From Mycolicibacterium tusciae (lineage in GTDB: Bacteria > Actinomycetota > Actinomycetes > Mycobacteriales > Mycobacteriaceae): a stretch of 64,000 nt of DNA. The notes under the pieces are model-generated. The model was given only the letters and a program-made list of their open reading frames with translations. It ran no database searches and was not told where the DNA came from. Position numbers and translations under genes: made by a program. How positions within the stretch are numbered: the first letter of the stretch is position 1; the number at the start of each line of letters is the position of its first letter. The DNA is taken from NCBI RefSeq assembly GCF_002086795.1, contig NZ_MVIM01000002.1:248001-312000 (forward strand), given 5' to 3'. Positions 36,912 to 45,885 of the stretch are shown here, in pieces.

Positions 36912-37712
36912 TCAACGGTCGGTTTCCTGCGGTGCCGTCGCCCAGCCGCGCAGCATCGAAGGGTCGACGACCCCCGACGATCCCGGATAGTGCTGCGCGT
37001 CGAGGAGATGGGCCGCCGCCAGGTCAGAGGCCCGACGCGCGTCCCCGGCGTCGATCGCGTCGATCACCTGTCGGTGGTCCTCCAGCACGGCCAGTCGTTC
37101 GTCGATGGGCACGATGCTGCCGTCCGCCACCCGGCTCGACCATCTCGTTTCGTGCGCCGACCACAGCATTTCCAGCGCCCCGGCCAGGATGATCATGGTC
37201 TGGTTGCCGCACAGCGCGACGAGGGACTCGTGGAACCGCCGGCTCGCCGATGTCACGAGCCGCAGGTCCTCCACGGCCTCGACTGCTTCGGCGTGCACCC
37301 GTCGCAGCTGTGGGACCACGGCAGTGCCGCGGTCGGCGCGCTGGGCGCACAGCCCCGCGCACGCCGGCTCGACCTGCAGGAGGGCGTTTCCGACGTCGGA
37401 CAGGCCCACCTCCTGGGATCCGAGCACCAGGCCGACGGTGTACGCGACGTTGGCGGCATTGGGTCGCCGTACGACGGCTCCGCCGAGCTTTCCGCGCCGC
37501 ACACGCAACAGCCCTTCGGCCTCGAGAATGCGCATCGCCTCGCGCAGCGACGGCTTGCTCACCGGGAACTGCAGGAGCAGCTCATCCTCCTTGGGCAGGA
37601 TGCTGCCGTCGGCCAGCTCACCGCGCAGAATGCGGCGCCGAAGCTCGTCGGCCACCTGCTCGGCGAGACGGCGAAACTGAATGGTCGGCTCTGCCACGAA
37701 TCGATTCTCCAC
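36912..37712 (-). CDS. GntR-family regulator, FadR (FCD) subfamily
   Basis: 266 residues. Winged helix at about 15-80 (ILPKEDELLLQFPVSKPSLR, then EAMRILEAEGLLRVRRG) and an FCD domain with the metal/ligand histidine pattern (RFHESLVALCGNQTM). GTG 37712; an alternative GTG lies five codons on. It heads the ligase-aldolase-amidohydrolase operon and has a perfect palindrome 41 nt upstream, so it probably controls this operon in response to an acyl-CoA or acid intermediate. Confidence 0.85.
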   Translation of the reverse strand: MENRFVAEPTIQFRRLAEQVADELRRRILRGELADGSILPKEDELLLQFPVSKPSLREAMRILEAEGLLRVRRGKLGGAVVRRPNAANVAYTVGLVLGSQEVGLSDVGNALLQVEPACAGLCAQRADRGTAVVPQLRRVHAEAVEAVEDLRLVTSASRRFHESLVALCGNQTMIILAGALEMLWSAHETRWSSRVADGSIVPIDERLAVLEDHRQVIDAIDAGDARRASDLAAAHLLDAQHYPGSSGVVDPSMLRGWATAPQETDR

Positions 37713-37752
37713 GCATCAAACGCAAAACCGGCCCTTGGACGCCGATAACGGA

Positions 37753-37771
37753 GAGATAACAAAATTATCTC
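37753..37771. promoter_or_regulatory. Putative GntR operator
   Basis: GAGATAA-CAAAA-TTATCTC, perfect 7-bp arms, AT-rich, in the divergent region between the GntR gene (start 37712) and the exported LAS-type gene (start 37851). It is the likely binding site of the GntR regulator. Confidence 0.6.
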
Positions 37772-37850
37772 AGGCCGGTGACCAGCGAAAACATCGTTGC
37801 AGGTCGGACCCTTGCTGTGTTATGTCCCGATTGCGGTTATTGTGCTCTGC

Positions 37851-38513
37851 GTGGGGCGGCACTCATTAGCCAAAAAGCGGCGCAAGTCACCTGTTGTGCT
37901 GGCATCTGTACTCGGCCCCGCCGCCGTGTTCTTCGCGGTCGGTGCCGACATGCAACCCAGCAAGGATGTAGTCAAGAGCGCACCGGTCGACGAGGTCGCC
38001 CCGTGGGACGTCGAGATCGTGGCCGCCGCTCCGATGAACTCGTTCCCTGCGCCCATCGTCGGCCAGGTCAGCTTGAGCTCCGCTCCTGACACCGTCATCG
38101 CGGCGTCGCGGTATCGCACCGTTGACCGGACCCTGCCGGTCGGACTCGCGCCGGAGCGCGGCCTACAGGTGAAGACGATCCTGGCGTCGCGCGCGATCAC
38201 CGCGGCCTTCCCCGAGATCCAAAGCATCGGCGGAACTCGCCCGGATGCACTGAGATGGCATCCGAACGGTCTCGCCCTCGACGTGATGATCCCGAACGCC
38301 AGCACAGCGGAGGGCATCGCGCTCGGCAATGAGATCGTCGACTACGTGTTGCGCAACGCGTCCAGGTTCGGCATGCAGGACGCCATCTGGCGCGGGGTCT
38401 ACTACACCCCCAACGGTGCGCAACGAGGTGGCGGCTACGGCCATTACGACCACGTTCACATCACCACCACCGGTGGTGGCTATCCCACCGGCACCGAGAA
38501 CTATTACCGCTGA
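37851..38513 (+). CDS. Exported LAS/M15-like protein (Rv0320-like)
   Basis: 220 residues from GTG 37851 (MGRHSLAKKRRKSPVVLASV), giving a basic N-terminus and a signal anchor at about 13-31. The C-terminal half contains WHPNGLALDV (H137, D144, the HxxxxxxD zinc motif) and HYDHVHI (H198, H201, H203), the pattern of LAS-superfamily metallopeptidases such as VanY or MepA. A role in peptidoglycan cleavage is likely but not proven. The length equals M. tuberculosis Rv0320, as I recall it. Earlier in-frame GTG/TTG codons exist without ribosome sites. Confidence 0.78.
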   Translation: MGRHSLAKKRRKSPVVLASVLGPAAVFFAVGADMQPSKDVVKSAPVDEVAPWDVEIVAAAPMNSFPAPIVGQVSLSSAPDTVIAASRYRTVDRTLPVGLAPERGLQVKTILASRAITAAFPEIQSIGGTRPDALRWHPNGLALDVMIPNASTAEGIALGNEIVDYVLRNASRFGMQDAIWRGVYYTPNGAQRGGGYGHYDHVHITTTGGGYPTGTENYYR

Positions 38514-38534
38514 GCCGGATTGACTGAGCCGGCT
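38513..38534. terminator. Convergent stem-loop
   Basis: AGCCGG-N10-CCGGCT between the convergent LAS-type gene (stop 38513) and SDR gene (stop 38538). No clear T-run. Probable terminator. Confidence 0.4.
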
Positions 38535-38537
38535 TGA

Positions 38538-39311
38538 TCAGGGTCGAAATGTCACTCCGCCGTCGACACTGATCGTCTGAGCGGTGATGAAGCTACCGTC
38601 GTCGGAGAGCAGCAGAGCGCCCAGAGCGGCGACGTCGTCCGGATTGCCGAAGCGCGACTTGATCATCTGACGGGCCCGCGTCTGCTCCACGACGCCTTCC
38701 GGCATCCACTGCTCATCGAACTTGTAGTGCCAGATCAGGCCTGGCGCAATGGCATTGGCACGAATCCCCTTCGGACCGTACTTCCGGGCGATGTGACGCA
38801 TCAGCGCAAGCTCGGCCGCCTTGCTCATCGCGTAGGAAACCCGCGTGCCCCCGCCGTTGTACGCTTCGATCGACGCGGTGAACACTATTGATCCGCCGCC
38901 ACACTCGATCATCGGAGGGATCGCGTGCTTGGCGCAGATCACGAAACCCCTTGTGTTGACCCGCATCACCTCGTCGAAGGCTTCGAGCGGCAAATCGACG
39001 ACGCCGCCGGGTAGGTAGGCGTCGGCTGCGTTGGTGAAGTTGACGTGGATGCCGTCGAGTCGTCCGAACGTGTCCACCGCCAGCTTGATGATGGCGATGA
39101 CCGACTCTTCGTCGGCTCCGTCGAGCGGGGCGGCGCGCACCCGGTCCGGGTCGAGATCGGCGACGGCGCGCGACACCGTCTCCGGATCGAGATCGCCGAT
39201 GACGAGGCGCGCGCCCTCGTCGGCGTACCGACGCGCCAAGCCATTTCCGATGCCGCCGAGTCCGGCGACGATGACGACCTTGTTCTCCAACAGTCCCGAC
39301 ACGACTGACAT
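38538..39311 (-). CDS. Short-chain dehydrogenase/reductase
   Basis: 257 residues from ATG 39311. Cofactor loop GLGGIGNG, acidic residue after strand 2 (VIGDLDPE) indicating NAD, catalytic Ser in IVFTASIEAYNGGG, YAMSK, and VDGGVTF at the C-terminus. A longer GTG-start form from 39347 would overlap the divergent kinase's upstream region. Substrate unknown; first gene of the segment that separates the Rv0320-like gene from tRNA-Gly. Confidence 0.82.
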   Translation of the reverse strand: MSVVSGLLENKVVIVAGLGGIGNGLARRYADEGARLVIGDLDPETVSRAVADLDPDRVRAAPLDGADEESVIAIIKLAVDTFGRLDGIHVNFTNAADAYLPGGVVDLPLEAFDEVMRVNTRGFVICAKHAIPPMIECGGGSIVFTASIEAYNGGGTRVSYAMSKAAELALMRHIARKYGPKGIRANAIAPGLIWHYKFDEQWMPEGVVEQTRARQMIKSRFGNPDDVAALGALLLSDDGSFITAQTISVDGGVTFRP

Positions 39312-39415
39312 ATTGCCCGAGCGTTCCTCCGTTGCGGATGTGGCCACTGCTTTCCGCGCTTAAGGTGGCCGTTGCGGCTTATCGTTTCAGCAAACTGCGA
39401 TCGCGGGAGGTCGAT

Positions 39416-41581
39416 TTGGAGGGCACGCCGTTCGGACGCTACACGTTGGTCGAGCTACTCGGCCGGGGCGGCATGGGTGACGTCTGGCGCGCCTACGACA
39501 CGGTGACCGACCGCGTGGTCGCGGTGAAGGTCCTGCCCGCGCATCTGGCCAGCGATCAGACGTTCCAGGAACGGTTTCGTCGGGAGGCTCGGGCAGCGGC
39601 GGGGCTCAACAATCCTCACGTGGTGCCGATCCACGACTTCGGCGAGATCGACGGACGCCTGTTCGTGGACATGCGGCTCATCGAGGGGGAGGATCTCGGG
39701 ACGCTACTCGCGGCCGGTCCGCTGGCGCCGCAGCGCGCCATCAGGATCGTCGAGCAGATCGCGCTCGCACTCTTCGCCGCACACCGAATCGGGTTGGTGC
39801 ACCGCGACGTCAAACCGTCGAACATCCTCGTCACCGAGGACGACTTCGCTTACCTGATCGACTTCGGCATCGCGCGGGCAGAGGGCGAAGCGGGACTCAC
39901 CGACACCAACGCCGCGGTCGGCACCTGGGCCTACATGGCGCCCGAGCGATTCTCGACCGGTTCGGCAGACGCGCGCGCCGACGTGTACGCACTGACCTGC
40001 GTGCTCTATGAAGCGCTGACCGGCCAATCTCCCTTTCCGGGAAAGACTCTCGAGCAGATTGTCACCGCACACATGCTGCAACCACCACCGAAGCCGTCGG
40101 CGGTGCTACCGCAGATCCCTCCGGCGATGGACCGGGTCATCAACACCGGCATGGCCAAGGAACCCGGACAGCGGTACGCCTCGACCAAGGATCTGGCAAC
40201 CGCCGCCCGCGCCGCCATCGGCGGGGAGCAGGATCGCACGGTCGCCGTGCACCAAGACCGCACGATGGCGGCCGCGCCTGTCCCGCCGACCGAGCAGATC
40301 AACCCGCCCGCCGCGACGATGGCGGCCCGGCCGGCAGAACCTACCGAGCGAGTGCATCAACCGCCTCCGGAGACATTCGCCGCCGCGACGCAGTACCGCA
40401 CGCCGGTCCCGTCCCCGTCCACGCCCACCCCGCCAGCGCCTGGTGATCCGTCATCGGGACGGCGCAGGAACATCCTGCTGGCGTCGGCCGCGGCACTTCT
40501 CGTCGTGATCGTGGCCGTCGTCGCGGTGATCATGTTCACTGGCGGCTCCGACTCGCCGTCGAGCAACACGGCGTCGTCGCCACCGTCGCCGTCGGGGCCG
40601 TCACCGTCTTCGGGGCAGCCGTCCGAACAGCCACCTGCGCCGGGCGGTGCGATGTTCAGCGGCACTCAGCCATGGACTCTCGACGTGTCCGGCGCACCAA
40701 AATCCGAACGCAGTGACGCGATCATCGGTGCGTTGACCGCGGCGGGCGGTTGGGGCACTCAGAACAGGCTGCAGATCGACTTCTCGAATGCGGTCTTCTT
40801 CGCCGACGGCAGCACGCCCCGCATGCAGGTGGTCGGCACCGAGGACTACTGCTTCGGCGGTCCGGCCTGCGACCCGGTGCCCGACGAGATGCCCGTCCCG
40901 GAGAACGCCAACATTGGCGGATCCCCGGATCTGCAGTGCGACGACTCCGGAAACACCGAGGGTCAGGGTGACTGCCAGCTGCTGGTCGTCGACCGGGAGG
41001 GCCAGAAACTGTACGAGACCTATCAGTCGACGAAAGACGGAGACGCGCTCAAGGCCCGCGGCTTCTTCATCTGGGACCTGACCAAGGAGTACCCGGACAA
41101 TCTGCGCGGCGACCAGTGCACAAGCGCGGATGCGGGCGGCTTCCCGATCGCCGCGATGACACCCACCGCCGACCAAGTCGCCTCGGGCTCAATCGATCAC
41201 GCGATCCGGTTCATCTTGCCCAACGACCGGATCAGGGCGGGCGTCTACGTGCATCCGGCGAGCCACGCCGGTGGTCCCGAAAGCACAGACCCCAACGCAC
41301 CACCCTTTGGTGTGAGGTTGCGACTGAAGGCCGACTTCGACGAGTCGGGTTACACCGATCCTCAGAAGGTCGTGATCAAGGCTCTGAAGACGCACGGGAT
41401 GCTGCTGGCCGACGGCGGCCAGGTGCCCCTCACGTTCTCCGACGACAAGACCAGCGCCGCCAAGTGGGCGGACTTGGGCATCGCCTCGGATACGTTCAGC
41501 GCGATCACACCAGAGGCGTTCGAGGTCGTCGAACTCGGACCGGATGTCCCCTTGACCTACGACTGCGTGCGCAACCCCTAG
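39416..41581 (+). CDS. Transmembrane Ser/Thr protein kinase with unusual extracellular domain
   Basis: 721 residues from TTG 39416, which has GGGAGG 5 nt upstream. Residues 8-270: complete Hanks kinase with GRGGMGDV (16-23), K38, HRDVKPSN (129-136), DFG (149-151), APE and Thr in the activation loop (LTDTNAAVGTW). Residues 271-350: Pro/Thr juxtamembrane. One membrane helix 353-375. Then a Pro/Ser linker and a 300-residue extracytoplasmic domain with four or more cysteines and, near its end, SIDHAIRFILPN, YVHPASHAGG, STDPNAPPFGVRLRLKADFD and ALKTHGMLLADGG. That last pattern occurs in otherwise free-standing secreted actinobacterial proteins, to my memory, and is not a usual PASTA, NHL or other known mycobacterial sensor. 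Confidence 0.9.
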   Translation: MEGTPFGRYTLVELLGRGGMGDVWRAYDTVTDRVVAVKVLPAHLASDQTFQERFRREARAAAGLNNPHVVPIHDFGEIDGRLFVDMRLIEGEDLGTLLAAGPLAPQRAIRIVEQIALALFAAHRIGLVHRDVKPSNILVTEDDFAYLIDFGIARAEGEAGLTDTNAAVGTWAYMAPERFSTGSADARADVYALTCVLYEALTGQSPFPGKTLEQIVTAHMLQPPPKPSAVLPQIPPAMDRVINTGMAKEPGQRYASTKDLATAARAAIGGEQDRTVAVHQDRTMAAAPVPPTEQINPPAATMAARPAEPTERVHQPPPETFAAATQYRTPVPSPSTPTPPAPGDPSSGRRRNILLASAAALLVVIVAVVAVIMFTGGSDSPSSNTASSPPSPSGPSPSSGQPSEQPPAPGGAMFSGTQPWTLDVSGAPKSERSDAIIGALTAAGGWGTQNRLQIDFSNAVFFADGSTPRMQVVGTEDYCFGGPACDPVPDEMPVPENANIGGSPDLQCDDSGNTEGQGDCQLLVVDREGQKLYETYQSTKDGDALKARGFFIWDLTKEYPDNLRGDQCTSADAGGFPIAAMTPTADQVASGSIDHAIRFILPNDRIRAGVYVHPASHAGGPESTDPNAPPFGVRLRLKADFDESGYTDPQKVVIKALKTHGMLLADGGQVPLTFSDDKTSAAKWADLGIASDTFSAITPEAFEVVELGPDVPLTYDCVRNP

Positions 41582-41613
41582 CATGACGCTAGCGCTGCGA
41601 GCGTCGATCATGC
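41581..41613. terminator. Convergent terminator-like hairpin
   Basis: GCATGACGCT pairs with AGCGTC...TCATGC over about 10 bp with a small bulge, directly after the kinase stop and before the convergent DUF2752 stop at 41637. It can serve both strands. Confidence 0.5.
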
Positions 41614-41636
41614 ACTGCGTCAGTAGTTTTCGGCGG

Positions 41637-42041
41637 TCACACGCGCAATGCGGTGAACGGCTCAAAAGGTAGGTTGCGCACCACGAACCAGATGGTGACG
41701 ACAACCATCGTCACCGTGGCGGCCCAGCGGTGGTGCTGCCAGCCGGCGATCTTGCGGCCGACGACCCGACCGTAAGTCCACACGAGGTAGGCGACGATCA
41801 GCAAGCCCACCGCGACGACGGCGAGGGCGTTGAACCGCACCGCAGACAGGAAGTCTCCGTGCAGAAGCGAGTAGATCATCCGAAGTGTGCCGCAGCCCGG
41901 GCAGTCAATGCCCAGAAGGGCTTTCGTCGGACACACGGGAAGAAAACCGCCGGGCGTGGTCGGATCTCCGATCCAGACCACCGCACACGCGCCAGCCGCC
42001 AAGGCGCCCACCAGGAGTGGGCCGCCGAGGCGGACCGGCAC
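41637..42041 (-). CDS. DUF2752 membrane protein
   Basis: 134 residues from GTG 42041. Three hydrophobic helices and the family hallmark PVCPTKALLGIDCPGCGTLR followed by a Gly-Asp-x-x-x-Ala motif (LHGDFLSAVRFNALAV); the Cys pairs could bind metal or a cofactor. Function unknown. It lies 23 nt downstream of the CD225 gene in the same orientation, a common pairing in actinobacteria. Longer starts would run into the CD225 gene in another frame. Confidence 0.78.
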   Translation of the reverse strand: MPVRLGGPLLVGALAAGACAVVWIGDPTTPGGFLPVCPTKALLGIDCPGCGTLRMIYSLLHGDFLSAVRFNALAVVAVGLLIVAYLVWTYGRVVGRKIAGWQHHRWAATVTMVVVTIWFVVRNLPFEPFTALRV

Positions 42042-42064
42042 GCTGTGCCGAAGTGGCGTTGAGA

Positions 42065-42385
42065 TCAGTATTCGGTCGTCGTCGATGTGTCGAAGTCCAT
42101 GTTGACCACACCGACGGCGATGAGGATGCCGTAGATGACGAACACGACGATGCCGGCGATAAGGCTCCACATCGCCCACTTCTTCGCCGAGTCGGAGGCC
42201 GCCTGAGCCTCGGCGTACCGGCCCGATGCCCAGAGTCCGTTGACCTGGCTCGCCTTGACGATCGACACGACGCCGAACGGGAGGCAGCAGAACAGTGTCG
42301 TCAGAATGGCGAACACCAGATGAGTGCTTGGCTGCGCGCCCTGCGGTTGCGGGGGCGGGTAGTTGCCAGGCGGTGGTTGTGTCAT
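42065..42385 (-). CDS. CD225/dispanin-family membrane protein
   Basis: 106 residues. Pro/Gln-rich N-terminus (MTQPPPGNYPPPQPQGA), then two helices with the CD225 core LTTLFCCLPFGVVSIVKASQ, VNGLWASGRYAEAQAAS and AKKWAMWSLI. Bacterial relatives of interferon-induced transmembrane proteins; molecular role unknown. ATG 42385 with AAGGAAG upstream. Operon with DUF2752. Confidence 0.88.
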   Translation of the reverse strand: MTQPPPGNYPPPQPQGAQPSTHLVFAILTTLFCCLPFGVVSIVKASQVNGLWASGRYAEAQAASDSAKKWAMWSLIAGIVVFVIYGILIAVGVVNMDFDTSTTTEY

Positions 42386-42567
42386 CGTCGTCTTCCTTGT
42401 AAGGCCATTAGGACGGAAAAGCGGTGCTAAATGTACCGGAGCGGTGTCTGAAAAGCCGGGGAAATCAAGACAATAGCGTGTTGCGGAAACATGTCCGGAT
42501 ACACTGCTCACCTGCGATTTTTGCGTAGGCAAGAGTTCGCGGCGCGACGCGCGCCTAGTCTGGGAGC

Positions 42568-43266
42568 ATGAGCACGCCATCACGTCAGGATTACCCGCAG
42601 ATGGCTGCGGCTCGTGGTCGCATCGAACCGGCACCACGGCGCGTCCGCGGGTTCCGCGGTGCCGAGCCGGTCTTTGACACGACTTCGGCGCGTTATGTGT
42701 GGGAGGTGCCGTACTACCCGCAGTATTTCGTGCCGCTTTCCGATGTCCGCGCCGACGTTCTGCGCGAAGGTCTTCCGGGTATGCGGGTGTTCGACGACGG
42801 CGACTTCGCCGGACTGGTCCGGTTTCGGTGGGACACTTTGAATTGGTTCGAGGAGGACGAGCCGATCTACGGCCATCCACGGAATCCGTACGTGCGGGTG
42901 GATGCGCTGCGGTCGCATCGTCACGTGCAGGTCGCAATGAACGGGGCGATTCTGGCCGAGACCCACTGCCCGGTCTTGCTTTTCGAGACCGGGTTACCGA
43001 CCCGGTACTACATCGACCGTACCGCTGTGGAGTTCGGATACCTCGAACCGTCGAGCACGCAGACCCTGTGTCCGTACAAAGGCGTCACCTCGAGATACTG
43101 GTCGGTGCGCGTCGCGGACACCCTTGTGGCCGACCTGGCATGGTCCTACGAGACGCCGCTGCCCGCTGTGGCGTCGATCGCGAACATGGTCGCGTTCTAC
43201 AACGAAAGGGTCGACATCACGGTCGATGGTATCGAATTGGCCCGTCCCGCAACCCATTTCAGTTAG
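42568..43266 (+). CDS. DUF427 protein (two-repeat form)
   Basis: 232 residues with two DUF427 units: about 35-120 (YVWEVPYYPQYFVPLSDV) and about 125-215 (YVEPSSTQTLCPYKG-like: LEPSSTQTLCPYKGVTSRYW). DUF427 is a common single-domain, beta-rich cytoplasmic fold of unknown function, often near redox genes. ATG 42568, divergent from the CD225 gene, with 182 nt of promoter between. Confidence 0.88.
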   Translation: MSTPSRQDYPQMAAARGRIEPAPRRVRGFRGAEPVFDTTSARYVWEVPYYPQYFVPLSDVRADVLREGLPGMRVFDDGDFAGLVRFRWDTLNWFEEDEPIYGHPRNPYVRVDALRSHRHVQVAMNGAILAETHCPVLLFETGLPTRYYIDRTAVEFGYLEPSSTQTLCPYKGVTSRYWSVRVADTLVADLAWSYETPLPAVASIANMVAFYNERVDITVDGIELARPATHFS

Positions 43267-43276
43267 CAGGCGGGGC

Positions 43277-43690
43277 TCAGCCGACCTTTTGCAGCTGGAA
43301 CGGGCTCTGCGTCACCACGCCGCCTGCGCAGCCGTAATTGGAGTCCGACGACAGCACACCGGCCAGCGTGGTCGGGTCGACCGACATCGATACCACTGCC
43401 GGTTCATAGTGCCCGTCAGCGCAGGTCAAACCGCCTGGCTTCGAGACGGTGAAGTTCCAGCGGCCACCGCTGAGCGTGGCCGGAGTGGACCAGCCCTGGT
43501 TGCTGGTGACCGTCCCGGTGCAACCGGCAGGGGCGCAACCCGTCACGAAGGTCCACACGTTGTAAGGGTCACCGTCCGATGAGCCGTAGGTGCCATTGAG
43601 TAGCGGTGGGTCGGCAGCCGCCGCGCCGGCGAATGCGACGCCCGCAATCGCCGCGAGAGCGGCAGCTACTGTGCGGAGAACCTTCGTCAT
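43277..43690 (-). CDS. Small exported protein
   Basis: 137 residues. Signal peptide MTKVLRTVAAALAAIAGVAF with cleavage after AGAAAA (near residue 27). The mature part is beta-rich with four Cys that could form two disulfides (GCAPAGC, LTCADG, NYGCAGG). It resembles the small secreted proteins frequent in mycobacteria; no family assigned. Starts 5 nt after the AbrB-type gene, so it is co-transcribed. Confidence 0.78.
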   Translation of the reverse strand: MTKVLRTVAAALAAIAGVAFAGAAAADPPLLNGTYGSSDGDPYNVWTFVTGCAPAGCTGTVTSNQGWSTPATLSGGRWNFTVSKPGGLTCADGHYEPAVVSMSVDPTTLAGVLSSDSNYGCAGGVVTQSPFQLQKVG

Positions 43691-43695
43691 AGTGA

Positions 43696-44760
43696 TCAGG
43701 AATTTAACGGCCCTGTCTGCCCGCACGTGGCTAGGGCGGCGTGTGATTCCCGGTTGTGCCCAGCATGAGGCCGAATCGAGATCTGAGGTGCGAACCGCAA
43801 GAACATTCGTGCGACCAGGGGTGCGGCGAACAGCATCAGCACCACACGGATCACCTGGGACGCCATGACGAACTCCACGTCGCAGTCGGATCCGATGGTG
43901 TAGCCGAGCACCGCGTAGATGCCGCCGGGGCTGGTCGCCAGATAGCCGTCGAGTTGGCTGAGTCCGGCGACGTCGGCCAGCACCATGCCGAAGCCGGCCA
44001 CGATCAGGTTGAGGACCGCGATCAATACCAGTGCAGTGGGCAGGATCCGGCGGATCGCGCGAAGTGATTCACGGTCGAACTCCAGCACGGTCTGCCACAC
44101 GAAGAGCAGCGCCGCAGCCTGGACCAGCATCACAGGAACGTCAAGACCGCTGATCAATCCGCTGAATTCCAGCGCAATGGTGATCGCCATCGGGCCGAGC
44201 AGCCCGGCACCGGGCAGGCGCACCGCGCGGCCGGCCGCCGCGCCGACGACCACGAGCACCGCGATCAGCGGCAGGCTGAAGAACATCGGCAGGATGTCCA
44301 CGGCATCGGAATGCGATGCGTCGGAACCGGATCCGCCGTAGATGACCGCGACGACAAAAGGCATGGCCGCGGTGATGAGAGCGACGCGTAGATACTGCAC
44401 CGCAGCGACGACACGATCGTCGGCGCCCAACTCGCGGGCGATGGACACCACGCCGGACGAACCGCCTGCGACGAGCGAGAGCGCACCCGTCAGCGGGCTG
44501 ATACCGCGGTGCATGCTCAGCAGCGCGCCGCCGGCGATACAGATGGCCAGTGTCCCGACGGCCACGCCCAGGAGCGCCACCCACTCCGCAGCATCGAGCG
44601 AGGAGAACGACACGTCGCGAACCAGAAGTCCGGTGGCCACCCCGAGCACACCCTGCACCGCCAGGGTCGACGCCGGCACCGCCTGCGGCGCGTGGCGCGA
44701 CAGGGTCCAGGCCAAGATTCCGCAGACCAGGGCCGCTGCGACGAGCTCGATGGTGTTCAC
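43696..44760 (-). CDS. AbrB-family membrane protein (PF05145)
   Basis: 354 residues, 9-10 membrane helices in two homologous halves, each with a Gly-rich re-entrant-like stretch (SLVAGGSSGVVSIARELGAD, ATSPGGIYAVLGYTIGSDCD). This pattern defines the AbrB/ammonia monooxygenase-like putative regulator/transporter family of unknown substrate; it is not the AbrB DNA-binding protein. GTG 44760. Operon with the exported small protein. Confidence 0.85.
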   Translation of the reverse strand: MNTIELVAAALVCGILAWTLSRHAPQAVPASTLAVQGVLGVATGLLVRDVSFSSLDAAEWVALLGVAVGTLAICIAGGALLSMHRGISPLTGALSLVAGGSSGVVSIARELGADDRVVAAVQYLRVALITAAMPFVVAVIYGGSGSDASHSDAVDILPMFFSLPLIAVLVVVGAAAGRAVRLPGAGLLGPMAITIALEFSGLISGLDVPVMLVQAAALLFVWQTVLEFDRESLRAIRRILPTALVLIAVLNLIVAGFGMVLADVAGLSQLDGYLATSPGGIYAVLGYTIGSDCDVEFVMASQVIRVVLMLFAAPLVARMFLRFAPQISIRPHAGHNRESHAALATCGQTGPLNS

Positions 44761-44889
44761 GGGCTCAGGTTCTTACGACGTTCTTGGTGATTCCTAAAAG
44801 CGACGGTGTGCACGGCTCCAAGAAACTTCAAAGAATTGGCCGCCAATCTCGTGTCACGCATCCCGGCGATACACGAAAGGAGACCGCAG

Positions 44890-45885
44890 ATGCACACGCT
44901 GGCGAAAAGAGAAGGAATCCGTACCCGCAGGCCGATGATCGGGTCCACGGTGTGGGATCGCGCGACGTTCGACGACGAGTCCTACGCGGTCACGGTCGAG
45001 CCGCACCAGGCCGAAGCTTGCCTGCACATCGTTTCTGAGCTGCGGCGACGCGGCAAGCGGATCGACACCGTCGAGCCCGCCGACTTCGTTCACCCCGGGC
45101 TGGCTGAGTTGGCCCAGGTCATCAGCAAGCACGTGCACTCCGTCGCCGGCTTCGTCCTGCTGCGCGGGCTGCCGTCAGGCGGATGGACCGACGAGGAAGC
45201 GTCGATGCTTTACTGGGGCCTCGGCACCTACTTGGGCCGGCCGCTGCCGCAGAACCGGGCCGGCGATCGCGTGTACCTGGTTCAGGACACCGGCGCGACG
45301 CTGATGGAGGCGCGCGGCTCGAAGACAAATCTCGGGATGATCTACCACACCGACTCGGCGGCTGCCTTCGTCGGCAGCCGTCCCGACATCCTCGCGCTGA
45401 TGTGTCTGCGGAAGGCCCTGTCCGGAGGTGAATCGCTGATGGTCAGCGGTCACACCGCCTACAACATCCTGCTGTCCACCCGGCCGGATCTGGTGGAGGT
45501 GCTCTACGAAGAGTTCCTCTTCGACCGGTCGAAGGACACCGCGGAGGGCGAGGACCCGGTGTCGCGCGGACCGGTGTTCACCGACACCGAAGAAGGTGTG
45601 GCCGTCCGCTACAACCGCTTGCACATCGAACTGGGACACCATCTTTCGGGCACTCCGCTCACCGCGCTGCAGCGTGAGGCGCTTGATGCATTCGATGTGA
45701 TCCTGAACGATCCGGCGAACGCGATCGATTTCACGATGGAGCCCGGCGACGTCTTCTTCGCCGACAACAACACCGTGCTCCACAACCGCAATGCCTTCAC
45801 CGACGCAACCGAGGTCGAGAACCGACGCTGCTTGGTGCGACTCTGGCTCGCCGCCGGGTCGGCCAAATACATGTGGAGCCGATGA
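44890..45885 (+). CDS. TauD/TfdA-family Fe(II)/2-oxoglutarate dioxygenase
   Basis: 331 residues. Iron facial triad H153-x-D155 (MIYHTDSAAAF) and H298 (NNTVLHNRNAF); R317 (CLVRLWL) is placed to bind 2-oxoglutarate. Substrate unknown. ATG 44890 has AAAGGAGA 7 nt upstream. The last codons (W-S-R-stop) lie inside a 23-bp copy of the tRNA-Gly 3' end, so the C-terminus of the gene coincides with a probable recombination site. Confidence 0.85.
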   Translation: MHTLAKREGIRTRRPMIGSTVWDRATFDDESYAVTVEPHQAEACLHIVSELRRRGKRIDTVEPADFVHPGLAELAQVISKHVHSVAGFVLLRGLPSGGWTDEEASMLYWGLGTYLGRPLPQNRAGDRVYLVQDTGATLMEARGSKTNLGMIYHTDSAAAFVGSRPDILALMCLRKALSGGESLMVSGHTAYNILLSTRPDLVEVLYEEFLFDRSKDTAEGEDPVSRGPVFTDTEEGVAVRYNRLHIELGHHLSGTPLTALQREALDAFDVILNDPANAIDFTMEPGDVFFADNNTVLHNRNAFTDATEVENRRCLVRLWLAAGSAKYMWSR

